Of a stretch of DNA of 64,000 nt, positions 50,793 to 59,367 are shown piece after piece. The notes under the pieces were generated by a model. The model searched no databases. It worked only from the letters and a program-made list of their open reading frames with translations, and had not been told where the DNA came from. The translations under genes were made by a program, and so were the position numbers. Source of the stretch: Sva-07 sp942492715 (GTDB taxonomy: Bacteria > Actinomycetota > Acidimicrobiia > Acidimicrobiales > Ilumatobacteraceae); NCBI GenBank assembly GCA_942492715.1, contig CALOFW010000012.1:124001-188000 (forward strand), read 5' to 3'. Every line of letters begins with the position of its first letter. Positions within the stretch are counted from its first letter, which is position 1.

Positions 50793-51769
50793 CGGCTCGC
50801 CTGAGCGATGCGTTCGAGGAGCGTGAGGAGATCGGCGGAGGCAGACATGGGTCGGGGCCAGGCGGTGTCGCCGCGTACGGCAGCGGCGAAGGCATCGACC
50901 ATACCCAGATATGGATCGGTCGGGGTGACGTGCACCCGGTCGACCGTGCCGTCGCCGGCCGCGACGACGATCGTGTCGGCGCGTACTCCGCCGGTGTGCG
51001 CATCGCTCGCCAGGACGAGCGAGGCGTCGGTCCCGATGATCTCGATGCGCTGTTCCTCCGGGTCGACGAACGAGCAGCGGATGCGGGCCTGGCGTCCATC
51101 GAGCCATTCGAGGGTGGCTTCCGTGCGAGCGTCGACGCCCGTCGAGTGCCAGAGTGCTGTCGCCTCGACGAGGTCGGGCTCGACCCCCCACAGCTCGACG
51201 ATCGGACCGAGGCAGTAGATGCCTACGTCGAGGAGCGCTCCACCACCCTGGTCGGCCGACCAGCGGTAGTTGTCGTCCGCCTCGGGTCCGATCGTGAACG
51301 TGAACGACGCGTCGATGTCGATCACGTCGCCGAGATCGCCGGCTGTCGCCATCGAGATCGCCGCCTGCCAGCGAGCGTCGAACGGCGTCATCCAGGCCTC
51401 GACGAGGAGCACCCCGGCAGCATCGGCGGCCGCTGTCATGCGTCGGGTCTCGGTGGCCGACAGTGCGATCGGCTTCTCGCAGAGCACGTGCTTGCCGGCC
51501 GCCACGGCGCGTTCGACCCATTCGAGGTGCATGCCGTTCGGGAGCGGGATGTAGACGACCTCGACATCGGGATGGTCGATCACGTCCTCGTAGAGACCGG
51601 CGCCGAGGTGGGCCCACGGTTCGGGTACCGGACCGCCGAGCGATGAGACAGCGACGAGGCGGGCGCGCTCGGATGCATCGATGGCAGGCATCACGGCCCG
51701 CGTCGCCACCATCGAGCGGGCGCCGATCACGCCGAACCCGGTGGTGTCGGCGGTGGGCACGGTGGTCAC
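50789..51769 (-). CDS. Gfo/Idh/MocA-family oxidoreductase
   Basis: 326 residues. N-terminal Rossmann start FGVIGARSMVATRAVMPAID (GxxxxA type), VVYIPLPNGMHLEWVERAVA, and the family hallmark HVLCEKPIALSATETRRM (EKP) at about 95-115, followed by the C-terminal alpha/beta domain with GGGALLDVGIYCLGPIVELW. NAD(P)-dependent oxidation of a sugar, inositol or other polyol is the usual role. GTG 51769 overlaps the stop of the preceding oxidoreductase gene (GTGA). Confidence 0.9.
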   Translation of the reverse strand: MTTVPTADTTGFGVIGARSMVATRAVMPAIDASERARLVAVSSLGGPVPEPWAHLGAGLYEDVIDHPDVEVVYIPLPNGMHLEWVERAVAAGKHVLCEKPIALSATETRRMTAAADAAGVLLVEAWMTPFDARWQAAISMATAGDLGDVIDIDASFTFTIGPEADDNYRWSADQGGGALLDVGIYCLGPIVELWGVEPDLVEATALWHSTGVDARTEATLEWLDGRQARIRCSFVDPEEQRIEIIGTDASLVLASDAHTGGVRADTIVVAAGDGTVDRVHVTPTDPYLGMVDAFAAAVRGDTAWPRPMSASADLLTLLERIAQASR

Positions 51770-53316
51770 CCGAGTTCGATCAGCTCGCCGCCGTTGGCGC
51801 CGGAGCGGTGGCCGGCTTCGAGCACTGCGACGACGTCGCGGGACTGCTCGGGCCGTACGGCGAGCGGCTCGCCGAGGAGCAGATGATCGGCGAGGTTGCG
51901 GTGGAAGCCCCAACCCGGCGCCGGCGCTGGGGGCACGGTGGACTCGCGAACTCCCATCGTGCCGTCGTAGGTGGCGACGGTGAGGTCGACCGGTGCCTCC
52001 GCGTGGTGCGAAACGTGCTCGACGTGCCCGCGTCCCGGCTCGATCGCGTCGGTGCGCAGCGGGCGGTAGTGCCCCTCGATCGTGCCGCGGGTGCCTTCGA
52101 TGTGGAACTTCGGTCGGCGGATGGCGCAGACGTCGCTCTGGCGGAACGTCGCTTCGCGCCCATCGGCCCACTGCATCCAGAGGCTGAGCTGGTCGGCATT
52201 GGTGGTGTCGTGCCACACCCTGGTGTGGGCGCTGCAGAGCACCCGGCTCGGCGCGGAACCGTAGAGCTGGATGATCCAGTCGATGTGGTGCGAGCCCCAG
52301 TCGTAGATCGCTCCTCCCGAGATCGACTCCTCGGAGTGCCAGGCGCGACAGGGGTGCTCGAAGCCGCCCACGAAGGTCTCGATGTTGAAGACGTCGCCGA
52401 TCTCGCCGCGTCCGGTGACATTGCGCACCGCGAGCCAGTCGCGATCCCACCGGCGGCTCTGGTGCACGGTGACCGTCCGCTCGTGGTCGCGCGCTGTTGC
52501 GATGATCGCGTCGGCGTCGTCACGACGCAGGCACATCGGCTTCTCGATCACGACGTGTTTGCCCGCATGCAGCAGCTCGAGGGCGAGCTCGGCGTGGAAG
52601 ACCGGCGGCGTGGCGATGATGGCGATGTCGACCGCGGGATCGGCCGCAAGTGATGCGGCGGACGCGTGGCCGGCGAGTTCGGGGAAGTCGGCGCGGGCGG
52701 CGACGAGGCGCTCCGGTGCCGAATCAGCGGCCGCCACCAGCGCCAGCCCGTCGGTCTCCGTCGCAGCGAGCCCGTGCAGGTAGCCCATCCCCCCGAACGG
52801 TCCGTAGCCGACGACGCCGACACCCAGGTCCGAGGTGTGGACGGGAGCGACGGGATGCAGGAGGCGGTTCACGAATGGTCCGAGGGTCGGGTGAGCGGCG
52901 AGGGCCCGGAGGTCGGCGATCCCGGTGACGACGATCCGTCCCGCACCGAGCTGTCGGACGGCGATCGTCGCCTGGTGCTCGAAACGGATGCTGGTGGTCG
53001 CGGCGATCTCCAGCTCGGCGTCGTTCGCCCCCGACGCGCGCAGCGTGCGCAGCTGCGAGGTGACCGCGGTCTCGCCGTCGAGCCGGGCAGCCGCAGGGGA
53101 GTCGGCCAGGGTGACGAACCATTCCGTGCACGGCAGGTCGGCAACGACACCGACACCGGTGAACGCCTCACCGCACGGGTCGTCGGGTTCCGCCGCCACG
53201 AGGACCGCGCCGCCCGCCCGCACGAACCGCTCCAGCTCGGCGACCCGACCCGGATCGAGCGAGCCGGTGACCAGTTGTGCGTCGTTCCAGCAGTCCGATG
53301 ACATCCGTGGGACCAT
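51766..53316 (-). CDS. Gfo/Idh/MocA-family oxidoreductase with an N-terminal extra domain
   Basis: 516 residues, much longer than the ~340 of this family. Residues ~180-516 hold the core: GVGVVGYGPFGGMGYLHGLA, IIATPPVFHAELALELLHAG then KHVVIEKPMCLRRDDADAII, and ISGGAIYDWGSHHIDWIIQL. Residues ~1-170 read as a ThuA/glutamine-amidotransferase-like domain (PGRVAELERFVRAGGAVLVA, then GRIVVTGIADLRALAAH). ThuA proteins often sit beside such oxidoreductases; here the two seem fused. The ATG at 53316 or one at 53304 begins it. First gene of the eight-gene overlapping operon. Confidence 0.82.
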   Translation of the reverse strand: MVPRMSSDCWNDAQLVTGSLDPGRVAELERFVRAGGAVLVAAEPDDPCGEAFTGVGVVADLPCTEWFVTLADSPAAARLDGETAVTSQLRTLRASGANDAELEIAATTSIRFEHQATIAVRQLGAGRIVVTGIADLRALAAHPTLGPFVNRLLHPVAPVHTSDLGVGVVGYGPFGGMGYLHGLAATETDGLALVAAADSAPERLVAARADFPELAGHASAASLAADPAVDIAIIATPPVFHAELALELLHAGKHVVIEKPMCLRRDDADAIIATARDHERTVTVHQSRRWDRDWLAVRNVTGRGEIGDVFNIETFVGGFEHPCRAWHSEESISGGAIYDWGSHHIDWIIQLYGSAPSRVLCSAHTRVWHDTTNADQLSLWMQWADGREATFRQSDVCAIRRPKFHIEGTRGTIEGHYRPLRTDAIEPGRGHVEHVSHHAEAPVDLTVATYDGTMGVRESTVPPAPAPGWGFHRNLADHLLLGEPLAVRPEQSRDVVAVLEAGHRSGANGGELIELG

Positions 53317-53410
53317 AGCGAAGGCGCTGAGGCGATGCTCGCCCTGCTCGGATCGCGTCGGGCAGCGGTCGGTGAGGGGTTTCGCGGACAATTCCGGAAC
53401 ACGACGTCGT

Positions 53411-53429
53411 GTTGCGACCTGTTCGCAAC
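53411..53429 (+). promoter_or_regulatory. Palindromic operator-like site upstream of the metal transporter
   Basis: GTTGCGA-CCTGT-TCGCAAC (7-bp perfect arms, 5-nt gap). A TAACGT box (53430-53435) directly follows, 8 nt before the GTG at 53444, so a protein bound here would block a promoter with an almost leaderless mRNA. The half-site GTTGCG/CGCAAC also occurs at 35746-35763. Confidence 0.5.
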
Positions 53430-53443
53430 TAACGTCTCTGTCC

Positions 53444-54502
53444 GTGAATCCTCGCTTGCTCTCCCCACGTCCTGTCCGCAGCCGGCTCGCAGCCGCATGC
53501 GTCGGCGCCGCACTGGTCGCAGTGCTCGCAGCATGCGGCAGCGATGATTCGACCGATGGAGGAGCCGCCGACGGCACGGCATCCGTCTCCGACGATCAGC
53601 TCCAGGTGGTCACCACGGTCGCTCCCATCACGTCGATCGCCGCGAACATCATCGGCGAGCGCGCCGAGATCGTCGGCATCGTGCCCGAGGGGACCAACTC
53701 CCACACGTTCGAACCGCCGCCGTCGGCCGCCGAGGTGATGACCACCGCCGACGTCGTGTTCATCAACGGGCTCCAACTCGAGGAACCGACCAAGGAACTC
53801 GCCGAGGCGAACGTGTCCGATGGCGTGCGGATCGTGCAGCTCGGCGACGAGACGATCTCCCCCGAGCAGTACAAGTACGACTTCTCGTTCCCGGAGGACG
53901 GCGGCAAGCCCAATCCTCATCTGTGGACCGATCCGACGCTCGTCAAGGCCTACGCCGACATCATCCGCGACAACATGGTCGCTCTCGACCCCGAGGGCAC
54001 CGACTACTACAACGCGAACTTCGACGAGTTCGTCGTGCTGGTCGACGACTTCGACGCGGCGATCCGGGAGTCGTTCGACACGATCCCCGAGGACCAGCGC
54101 AAGCTCGTCACGTACCACGACGCATACGCCTACTTCGCCGACACGTACGGGTGGAATGTGATCGGTGCGGTCCAGCCCGCCGACTTCGGTGATCCCACAC
54201 CAGCCGACGTCGTGAACCTGATCGACCAGATCGAGGCCGAGCAGGTCCCGGCGATCTTCGGCTCGGAGGTGTTCCCGTCGCCGATCCTCGAACAGATCGC
54301 CCAGGAGACCGGCGCCACCTACGTCGACGACCTGCGCGACGACGACCTCCCGGGGGCTCCGGGCGAGGAGGACCACTCGTGGCTCGGACTGATGAAGTTC
54401 AACTTCGTGACGATGACCGAGGCGCTCGGCGGCGACGCCAGTTCGCTCGGGGACTTCGTGGTACGCAACGTGACCGTCGACAACGCCGAGTACCCCCAGT
54501 GA
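53444..54502 (+). CDS. Zinc/manganese ABC transporter substrate-binding lipoprotein (ZnuA/SitA-type)
   Basis: 352 residues with a lipoprotein signal (lipobox VLAAC at about 24-28). The cluster A-I binding domain has GTNSHTFEPPPSAAEVMTTA with the first metal His, NPHLWTDPTLVKAYAD with the second, KLVTYHDAYAYFADTYGWNV with the third, and an acidic ligand in FGSEVFPSPILEQIA. Three His plus an acidic residue suit zinc or manganese. It lacks the long His-rich loop of many ZnuA, leaning to Mn or Fe-Mn use, but this is uncertain. GTG 53444 is supported by the -10 box. Confidence 0.9.
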   Translation: MNPRLLSPRPVRSRLAAACVGAALVAVLAACGSDDSTDGGAADGTASVSDDQLQVVTTVAPITSIAANIIGERAEIVGIVPEGTNSHTFEPPPSAAEVMTTADVVFINGLQLEEPTKELAEANVSDGVRIVQLGDETISPEQYKYDFSFPEDGGKPNPHLWTDPTLVKAYADIIRDNMVALDPEGTDYYNANFDEFVVLVDDFDAAIRESFDTIPEDQRKLVTYHDAYAYFADTYGWNVIGAVQPADFGDPTPADVVNLIDQIEAEQVPAIFGSEVFPSPILEQIAQETGATYVDDLRDDDLPGAPGEEDHSWLGLMKFNFVTMTEALGGDASSLGDFVVRNVTVDNAEYPQ

Positions 54503-54529
54503 CGGTTCGAACGTGATCGGTCCGAGGTC

Positions 54530-55342
54530 GTGACGTCGCCGCGCGACGCCGCTGGTGGGCTGATCGTCGTCGATCGGCTCACGGTCAACTACGACGGGGG
54601 CGCGCCCGTGTTGATCGACGTCGACCTCACGATCGAGCCGGGCGATCTCGTCGGCATCGTCGGACCGTCGGGTTCCGGGAAGTCCACCCTGCTCAAGGCG
54701 ATGCTCGGCACCGTGTCGCCGGTGTCGGGCAGCGTGCGCCGGGCGTCGGGACTCGCCGTCGGGCTCGTGCCCCAGGTCGAGACGATCGATTGGAACTTCC
54801 CGGTCACCGTGGCCGAATGCGTGGGCATGGCGCGTGCGCGAGGGCTCCGAACGCCGTGGATCACGAAGCGCGAGCGCGCCGAGATCGCCTCCGTGCTCGA
54901 GCGTCTCGGAATGGCAGGCCTCGGCGGCCGGCACATCCGCGAACTGTCCGGCGGTCAGCAACAGCGCGTGTTCCTCGCGCGGGCGCTGTTCACGAACGCT
55001 CAGGTGATCTTCCTCGACGAGCCCACGTCGGGTCTCGACGTCCGGACACGTCACGACGTGCTGCACCTGCTCGACGACCTCAATGCCGACGGGCTCACGA
55101 TCGTGCTCACGACACACGACCTCAACGGCATCGCCGCCCATCTGCCCACCGTGGTGTGCCTGAACCGGTCCGTCATCGGAGCCGGGAGCCCGGAGGAGGT
55201 GCTGGTGCCCGACGTGCTGGAGCGCACCTACGGCTCGCCGATGGAGGTGCTCGAGCACGGTGGCATGCGGGTGGTGGTCGATGCGCCGATCGGCGCCAAC
55301 GTGACGCCGTTGCGCCGCCGCACGGCGGGGGAGTCGGCATGA
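54530..55342 (+). CDS. Zinc/manganese ABC transporter ATP-binding protein
   Basis: 270 residues. Walker A VGPSGSGKSTLLKAMLGTVS, Q-loop GLVPQVETIDWNFPVTVAEC (typical of ZnuC/SitB 'VPQ...DWxFP'), signature ELSGGQQQRVFLARALFTNA, Walker B VIFLDEPTSGLDV, and switch His in LTTHDLNGIAAH. The gene follows the binding-protein gene by 27 nt and overlaps the permease gene by ATGA. The GTG at 54530 is the first workable start. Confidence 0.93.
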   Translation: MTSPRDAAGGLIVVDRLTVNYDGGAPVLIDVDLTIEPGDLVGIVGPSGSGKSTLLKAMLGTVSPVSGSVRRASGLAVGLVPQVETIDWNFPVTVAECVGMARARGLRTPWITKRERAEIASVLERLGMAGLGGRHIRELSGGQQQRVFLARALFTNAQVIFLDEPTSGLDVRTRHDVLHLLDDLNADGLTIVLTTHDLNGIAAHLPTVVCLNRSVIGAGSPEEVLVPDVLERTYGSPMEVLEHGGMRVVVDAPIGANVTPLRRRTAGESA

Positions 55343-56187
55343 GTTGGGCGGAGCTGATCCGGCCGTACGAGTTCGAGTTCTTCCGCAACGGGCTCTACGT
55401 CGCCACGATCGCCGGCGCGCTCTGCGGCGTCGTGGGGTGCTACGTGGTGCTGCGCAACATGAGCTACATCGGCCACGGGCTCTCGCACTCGATCTTCGGC
55501 GGCTACGCGGTCGCCGGGCTCGCGGGCGTGAACCTCTTCCTCGGCGCCGGCATCTGGGGCGTGATCACGGCGCTCGCCGTCGGTGGCATCGTGCGACGCC
55601 GGCCGATCGGCTCCGACGCTGCGATCGGTGTGGTCACCACCGCCTCCTTCGCGCTCGGGCTCGCGCTCGTGCAGATCTACGGTTCGCCGGGGCGGAACGC
55701 CGATGCCCTGCTGTTCGGCAACGTGCTGGGTGTGACGAACTCCGACGTGCTGCTGATCCTCGGCGTCGCCCTCGCCACCGCGGCGATCGTCTTCTTCTTC
55801 TACCGGTCGCTGCTGTTCACGACGTTCGATTCGCAGGTGGCGGCCGCGACCGGCGTTCGCACGGCGTGGATCGACGCACTCCTGATGGTCGTGCTCTCGG
55901 CGACGGTGTTGGCCACGATGAACGTGATGGGCGTGACGTTGATCGCAGCCACCCTCGTGGTGCCCGCCGTGGTCGCTCGGATGTTGACCGACAGCTTCGG
56001 CAAGATGCTCGCACTGTCGGCCGTGATCGGCGCCGTGAGCGGCTTCGTCGGGATGAACGCCAGCTATCACCTCGACGTGGCCTCAGGCCCGACGATCGTG
56101 CTGACGTCGGCGTGCTTCTTCATCGTCGCCTACGTCTTCGGCGGCCGCTTCCGCCGCCGCGCCGCCTCCGTCGCCCATGCCCACTGA
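55339..56187 (+). CDS. Zinc/manganese ABC transporter permease
   Basis: 282 residues, ABC-3 permease family. The start FEFFRNGLYVATIAGALCGV is the typical first helix, GCYVVLRNMSYIGHGLSHSI is the conserved second segment, and GVTLIAATLVVPAVVARMLT holds the coupling region. About eight membrane helices. The stop codon lies inside the palindrome at 56184-56226. Completes a ZnuABC/SitABC-type importer. Confidence 0.93.
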   Translation: MSWAELIRPYEFEFFRNGLYVATIAGALCGVVGCYVVLRNMSYIGHGLSHSIFGGYAVAGLAGVNLFLGAGIWGVITALAVGGIVRRRPIGSDAAIGVVTTASFALGLALVQIYGSPGRNADALLFGNVLGVTNSDVLLILGVALATAAIVFFFYRSLLFTTFDSQVAAATGVRTAWIDALLMVVLSATVLATMNVMGVTLIAATLVVPAVVARMLTDSFGKMLALSAVIGAVSGFVGMNASYHLDVASGPTIVLTSACFFIVAYVFGGRFRRRAASVAHAH

Positions 56188-56226
56188 GCGTTACATCTGG
56201 GGTCAGACCCCAGATGTAACGCTCAG
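56184..56226. terminator. Perfect palindrome containing two convergent stop codons
   Basis: Two perfect 21-bp arms (56184-56204 and 56206-56226) flank one base. Each outer end is CTGAGCG, so the TGA of the permease gene and the TGA of the convergent luciferase-like gene are symmetrical parts of it. The inner core is CTGGGGTC-A-GACCCCAG. As RNA in either direction it would form a very stable hairpin; there is no T-tract. Confidence 0.85.
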
Positions 56227-57242
56227 GCGGCTCGGAGGGCGGCCATCACGGCCGACCAGCGGTCGGGGTCGCTGGCGTACGGCGCATAGAAGCTGATGCG
56301 ATGGATCACGTCGCCGTACCGCTTGGTCAGCTCGGGGGCGATGCCTTCGGGTTCGCCGACGACCGCGAACGTGTTGAGGATCTCGTCGTCGATCAGCGTG
56401 CCCATCTTCGCCCATTCACCCTGCTTCGACAGCGTGTTCAGCTCGTCCTGCAGGCCACCCCAGCCGTGGATCTCGAGCACGTTGCGGTACGCCGGCGTCG
56501 AGCCGTAGAACGCGATCTGCTGACGGGTGGCGGTGGCGGCCGCCTCGAGTTCGGCGTCATCGTTGCCGGTCACGACGAACGACGGTCCGATGATCTCGAA
56601 ACCTTCCATCGTCTTGCCGGCCTTGGCTCGGCCACGCTCGAGGGCAGGGATCGTGACCTCTCGGAGATATCGCTCGGTGGTGAAGCCGTGGCAGATGAAG
56701 CCGTCGCAGACCTCGCCGGCGACCTCGGTCATCAGCTCGCCGACACCGGCGAGGAACACCTTGGGGGGACCGAACCCGTCGAGCTCGTTCGCGTTGGGCG
56801 TGAAGAACGGCGTCATCAGTGTGTGCGTGTAGAACTCGCCGCGGAAGTCGAGCTTCTCGCCGGTCAGCCACGTGTTCCAGATCGCTCGCATCGCGAGCAC
56901 CATCTCGCGCATGCGGGCGGCAGGATGGCTCCACTCCATCGAGAACCGCTTGGTGATGTGCGGCTTGATCTGGCTGCCGAGCCCGAGGATGAAGCGGCCC
57001 TGCGAGTAGGCCTGCAGATCCCACGCCGTGTTGGCGAGCGTCATCGGATTGCGGGCGAACGCAACGGCGATCGACGTGCCGAGCTCCAGCGTCTCGGTGT
57101 GCTCGGCGGCGAGCAGCAGGGGGAGGAACGGGTCGTGCGACGTCTCCGCCGTCCACGCCCCCGAGTACCCCGCCGCCTCGACCTCCTGTGCCTGCTGGGG
57201 CACGTTGCGTAGGTCGGTTCCGATTCCCCCGTCGATCTTCAT
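56223..57242 (-). CDS. Luciferase-like monooxygenase, F420-dependent type
   Basis: 339 residues. Start MKIDGGIGTDLRNVPQQAQE, then GYSGAWTAETSHDPFLPLLL, LELGTSIAVAFARNPMTLAN, WDLQAYSQGRFILGLGSQIK and FSMEWSHPAARMREMVLAMR. This is the long type of LLM found as many paralogues in mycobacteria and related groups, using F420H2. A TAGCGT box (57255-57250) lies 7 nt before the ATG. Substrate unknown. It is only distantly similar to the copy at 42333. Confidence 0.9.
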   Translation of the reverse strand: MKIDGGIGTDLRNVPQQAQEVEAAGYSGAWTAETSHDPFLPLLLAAEHTETLELGTSIAVAFARNPMTLANTAWDLQAYSQGRFILGLGSQIKPHITKRFSMEWSHPAARMREMVLAMRAIWNTWLTGEKLDFRGEFYTHTLMTPFFTPNANELDGFGPPKVFLAGVGELMTEVAGEVCDGFICHGFTTERYLREVTIPALERGRAKAGKTMEGFEIIGPSFVVTGNDDAELEAAATATRQQIAFYGSTPAYRNVLEIHGWGGLQDELNTLSKQGEWAKMGTLIDDEILNTFAVVGEPEGIAPELTKRYGDVIHRISFYAPYASDPDRWSAVMAALRAA

Positions 57243-57347
57243 CCGCTCGACGCTAGACGTTCAGCGGCCCCGGTTGCCCAGCGAACGCGACGTAGCTGCC
57301 GGGGTACAGCACGGTCGTGGCGTCGATGGCCGTACGGGTACCGCCGG

Positions 57348-58238
57348 TCAGTCCTGGTCGCGGAGGAACTGCTGGATCTCGTCGGCGAGTTCGTCGCCGG
57401 ATCGCATCTCGAACGCGGGTCCCGGCGTCACCTCACCATCGGTCGAGGCGTCGTACATCTCCTCGAGCTGGCGCAGCATGGTGACGTGCTCGGAGTTGTC
57501 GGCGATCGACGCATCGATGCGCTGGCGCTGCGGGATGACGGCCGAGCGGAGATCGGCGGCGGCCACCTCGATGCCGGTCACCTCGGTCAGCCCGTCGAGC
57601 AGCGCCACGGATGCGGCGGGATAGGGCAGGGCGCTGACGTAGTGCGGTACCTGCACCCAGATGCCGAGGGTGGGGATCTTGCGGGCGTGGAGCGCATGTT
57701 CGAGCACCGCCGCCATCCCGGCGGGGACGTCGACCGAACTCCGGGCGAACGTCACGTTGGCGAGCACCTCGGTCGACGGCGACGAGCACGACAGTCGGGG
57801 CGTGCGCGTGTGCGGAGCCGCGAAGGGGTAGGCACCGAAGGCGATCATCTTCGTCACGCCGAGTTCCACACAGATGTCGCCGATCGCGGCGGCGAAGCGA
57901 TGCCAGGCCATGTCGGGTTCCGGACCCGTGAGCACGAGTACGTCGCGTCCCGAGGTCGATCGGCCCGAACGCAGCTCGATCGTCGACCACACGAGATCGG
58001 TGTTGACGCCGTCGCGGAGTTCCATGATCGGGCGCCGGGCCCGGTAGTCGATGAACGTGTCGTCGTCGAACCGCACGAGCGGGCTCGTCTCGCACTCGCG
58101 TGCGAAGGCGTCCGCAGCGGCGGCGGCGGCGCCGGCGGCATCGATCCATCCCGTCAGCATCACGACGAGGACCGGTTCGTGCACGTTCGGCTCGTCGACC
58201 AACCATTCGTAGGAGCCGTCGACACCCCGTTGGTTCAC
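57348..58238 (-). CDS. PAC2-family protein
   Basis: 296 residues. VVMLTGWIDAAGAAAAAADAF, DDDTFIDYRARRPIMELRDG and TKMIAFGAYPFAAPHTRTPR followed by IPTLGIWVQVPHYVSALPYP are typical of actinobacterial PAC2 proteins, homologous to proteasome assembly chaperones. Bacterial members occur mainly in species with a proteasome or the pup-proteasome remnant, and form trimers; their role is not settled. The ATG overlaps the phosphotransferase gene stop (ATGA), so both are coupled. Confidence 0.88.
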   Translation of the reverse strand: MNQRGVDGSYEWLVDEPNVHEPVLVVMLTGWIDAAGAAAAAADAFARECETSPLVRFDDDTFIDYRARRPIMELRDGVNTDLVWSTIELRSGRSTSGRDVLVLTGPEPDMAWHRFAAAIGDICVELGVTKMIAFGAYPFAAPHTRTPRLSCSSPSTEVLANVTFARSSVDVPAGMAAVLEHALHARKIPTLGIWVQVPHYVSALPYPAASVALLDGLTEVTGIEVAAADLRSAVIPQRQRIDASIADNSEHVTMLRQLEEMYDASTDGEVTPGPAFEMRSGDELADEIQQFLRDQD

Positions 58239-59272
58239 GGCAGCGCCTCCAGGTATCGCTCCGCGCTCGCGGCGGCCTGTTCGACCTGGAGCTTGAACGG
58301 TGCGAGCTCTTCGGGCGGTCGATCACCGAGTGCGCCACCGAGGTACCGGGAGTACACGCCCTCGATGATGCAGGCGAGCTTCCAGAACGCGAAGGCGACG
58401 TAGAAGTCGAGCTGCGACAGGTCGCGCCCGGACACCTCGGCGTACCGGGTTGCGAGGTCGCTGCGGTCCCAGAAACCCGGCGCAGACGTGGCGGTGCCGC
58501 TCCACGCTCCTTCGCTGTCGTTCGGGCCGTTCCAGTACACCTGCAGCAGGCCGACGTCGGCGAGCGGATCGCCGAGTGTGCAGATCTCCCAGTCGAGCAC
58601 CGCCACCACCGTGCCGTCGTCGCCGACCATGCAGTTGTCGAGCCGGTAGTCGCCGTGGACGATCGTTGCGGGACCCTGCTCGGGGATCCGTGCGAGCAGG
58701 CCCTCGTAGACCCGGTCGACCGTGGCGAGCTCGCGGGTCTTGCCCTGGTTCCACTGGCCGTACCAGCGCTTGAGCTGGCGCTCGATGTACCCCTCGTGGC
58801 GCCCGAGATCCGCCAGCCCCGCAGCGTCGAGATCGACCGCATGGATCGCTGCCATCGTGTCGACGAGCGAGCGGCTGGCGTTGCTGCGTGATGCCTCGTC
58901 GACGAGCGCACGCTCGGCGCTGTCGCGGTCGCGCAGCACGTGGCCGTCGACGAAGTCCATCACGTAGAACGGTGCGCCGTTGACGTCGACGTCGTCGCAG
59001 AATCCCTTGACGGGTGGGACCGGCACCGCGGAGGTCTGCAGGCCGGACAGGATGCGGTGTTCGCGACCCATGTCGTGGGCGCTCGCGAGGACGTGGCCGA
59101 GCGGTGGGCGACGGAGCACGAACCGTGTGCCGTCGCTGCCGGTGACGCGGAACGTCAGGTTCGAGTGCCCGCCGGCGATCACGTCGAACGAGAACGGCCC
59201 GAACGCTCCGGCCACGTGCGTCTGCAGCCACGCGGTGACCGCCTCGACATCGATTCCCGGCACGTCGTTCAT
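58235..59272 (-). CDS. Aminoglycoside-phosphotransferase-family kinase-like protein (ACAD10/11 N-domain type)
   Basis: 345 residues with a protein-kinase-like fold: VIAGGHSNLTFRVTGSDGTR, FVLRRPPLGHVLASAHDMGR with the ATP-binding Lys position as Arg, PFYVMDFVDGHVLRDRDSAE, the catalytic loop GPATIVHGDYRLDNCMVGDD (HGDYRLDN) and VVAVLDWEICTLGDPLADVG (DxD metal site). This matches the group fused to acyl-CoA dehydrogenases in eukaryotes, proposed to phosphorylate hydroxyacyl-CoA. ATG 59272 has GGGGTGA as ribosome-binding site; an ATG 72 nt upstream is less likely. Confidence 0.88.
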   Translation of the reverse strand: MNDVPGIDVEAVTAWLQTHVAGAFGPFSFDVIAGGHSNLTFRVTGSDGTRFVLRRPPLGHVLASAHDMGREHRILSGLQTSAVPVPPVKGFCDDVDVNGAPFYVMDFVDGHVLRDRDSAERALVDEASRSNASRSLVDTMAAIHAVDLDAAGLADLGRHEGYIERQLKRWYGQWNQGKTRELATVDRVYEGLLARIPEQGPATIVHGDYRLDNCMVGDDGTVVAVLDWEICTLGDPLADVGLLQVYWNGPNDSEGAWSGTATSAPGFWDRSDLATRYAEVSGRDLSQLDFYVAFAFWKLACIIEGVYSRYLGGALGDRPPEELAPFKLQVEQAAASAERYLEALP

Positions 59273-59367
59273 GTCACCCCGCTTCGTCTCGTCTCCGGAT
59301 GGATCATCGCTCGCAGTACCGAGCGTGTGTCCGAGGGTAGCCATCGCTCACCGGTAGCGTTGAGTCC

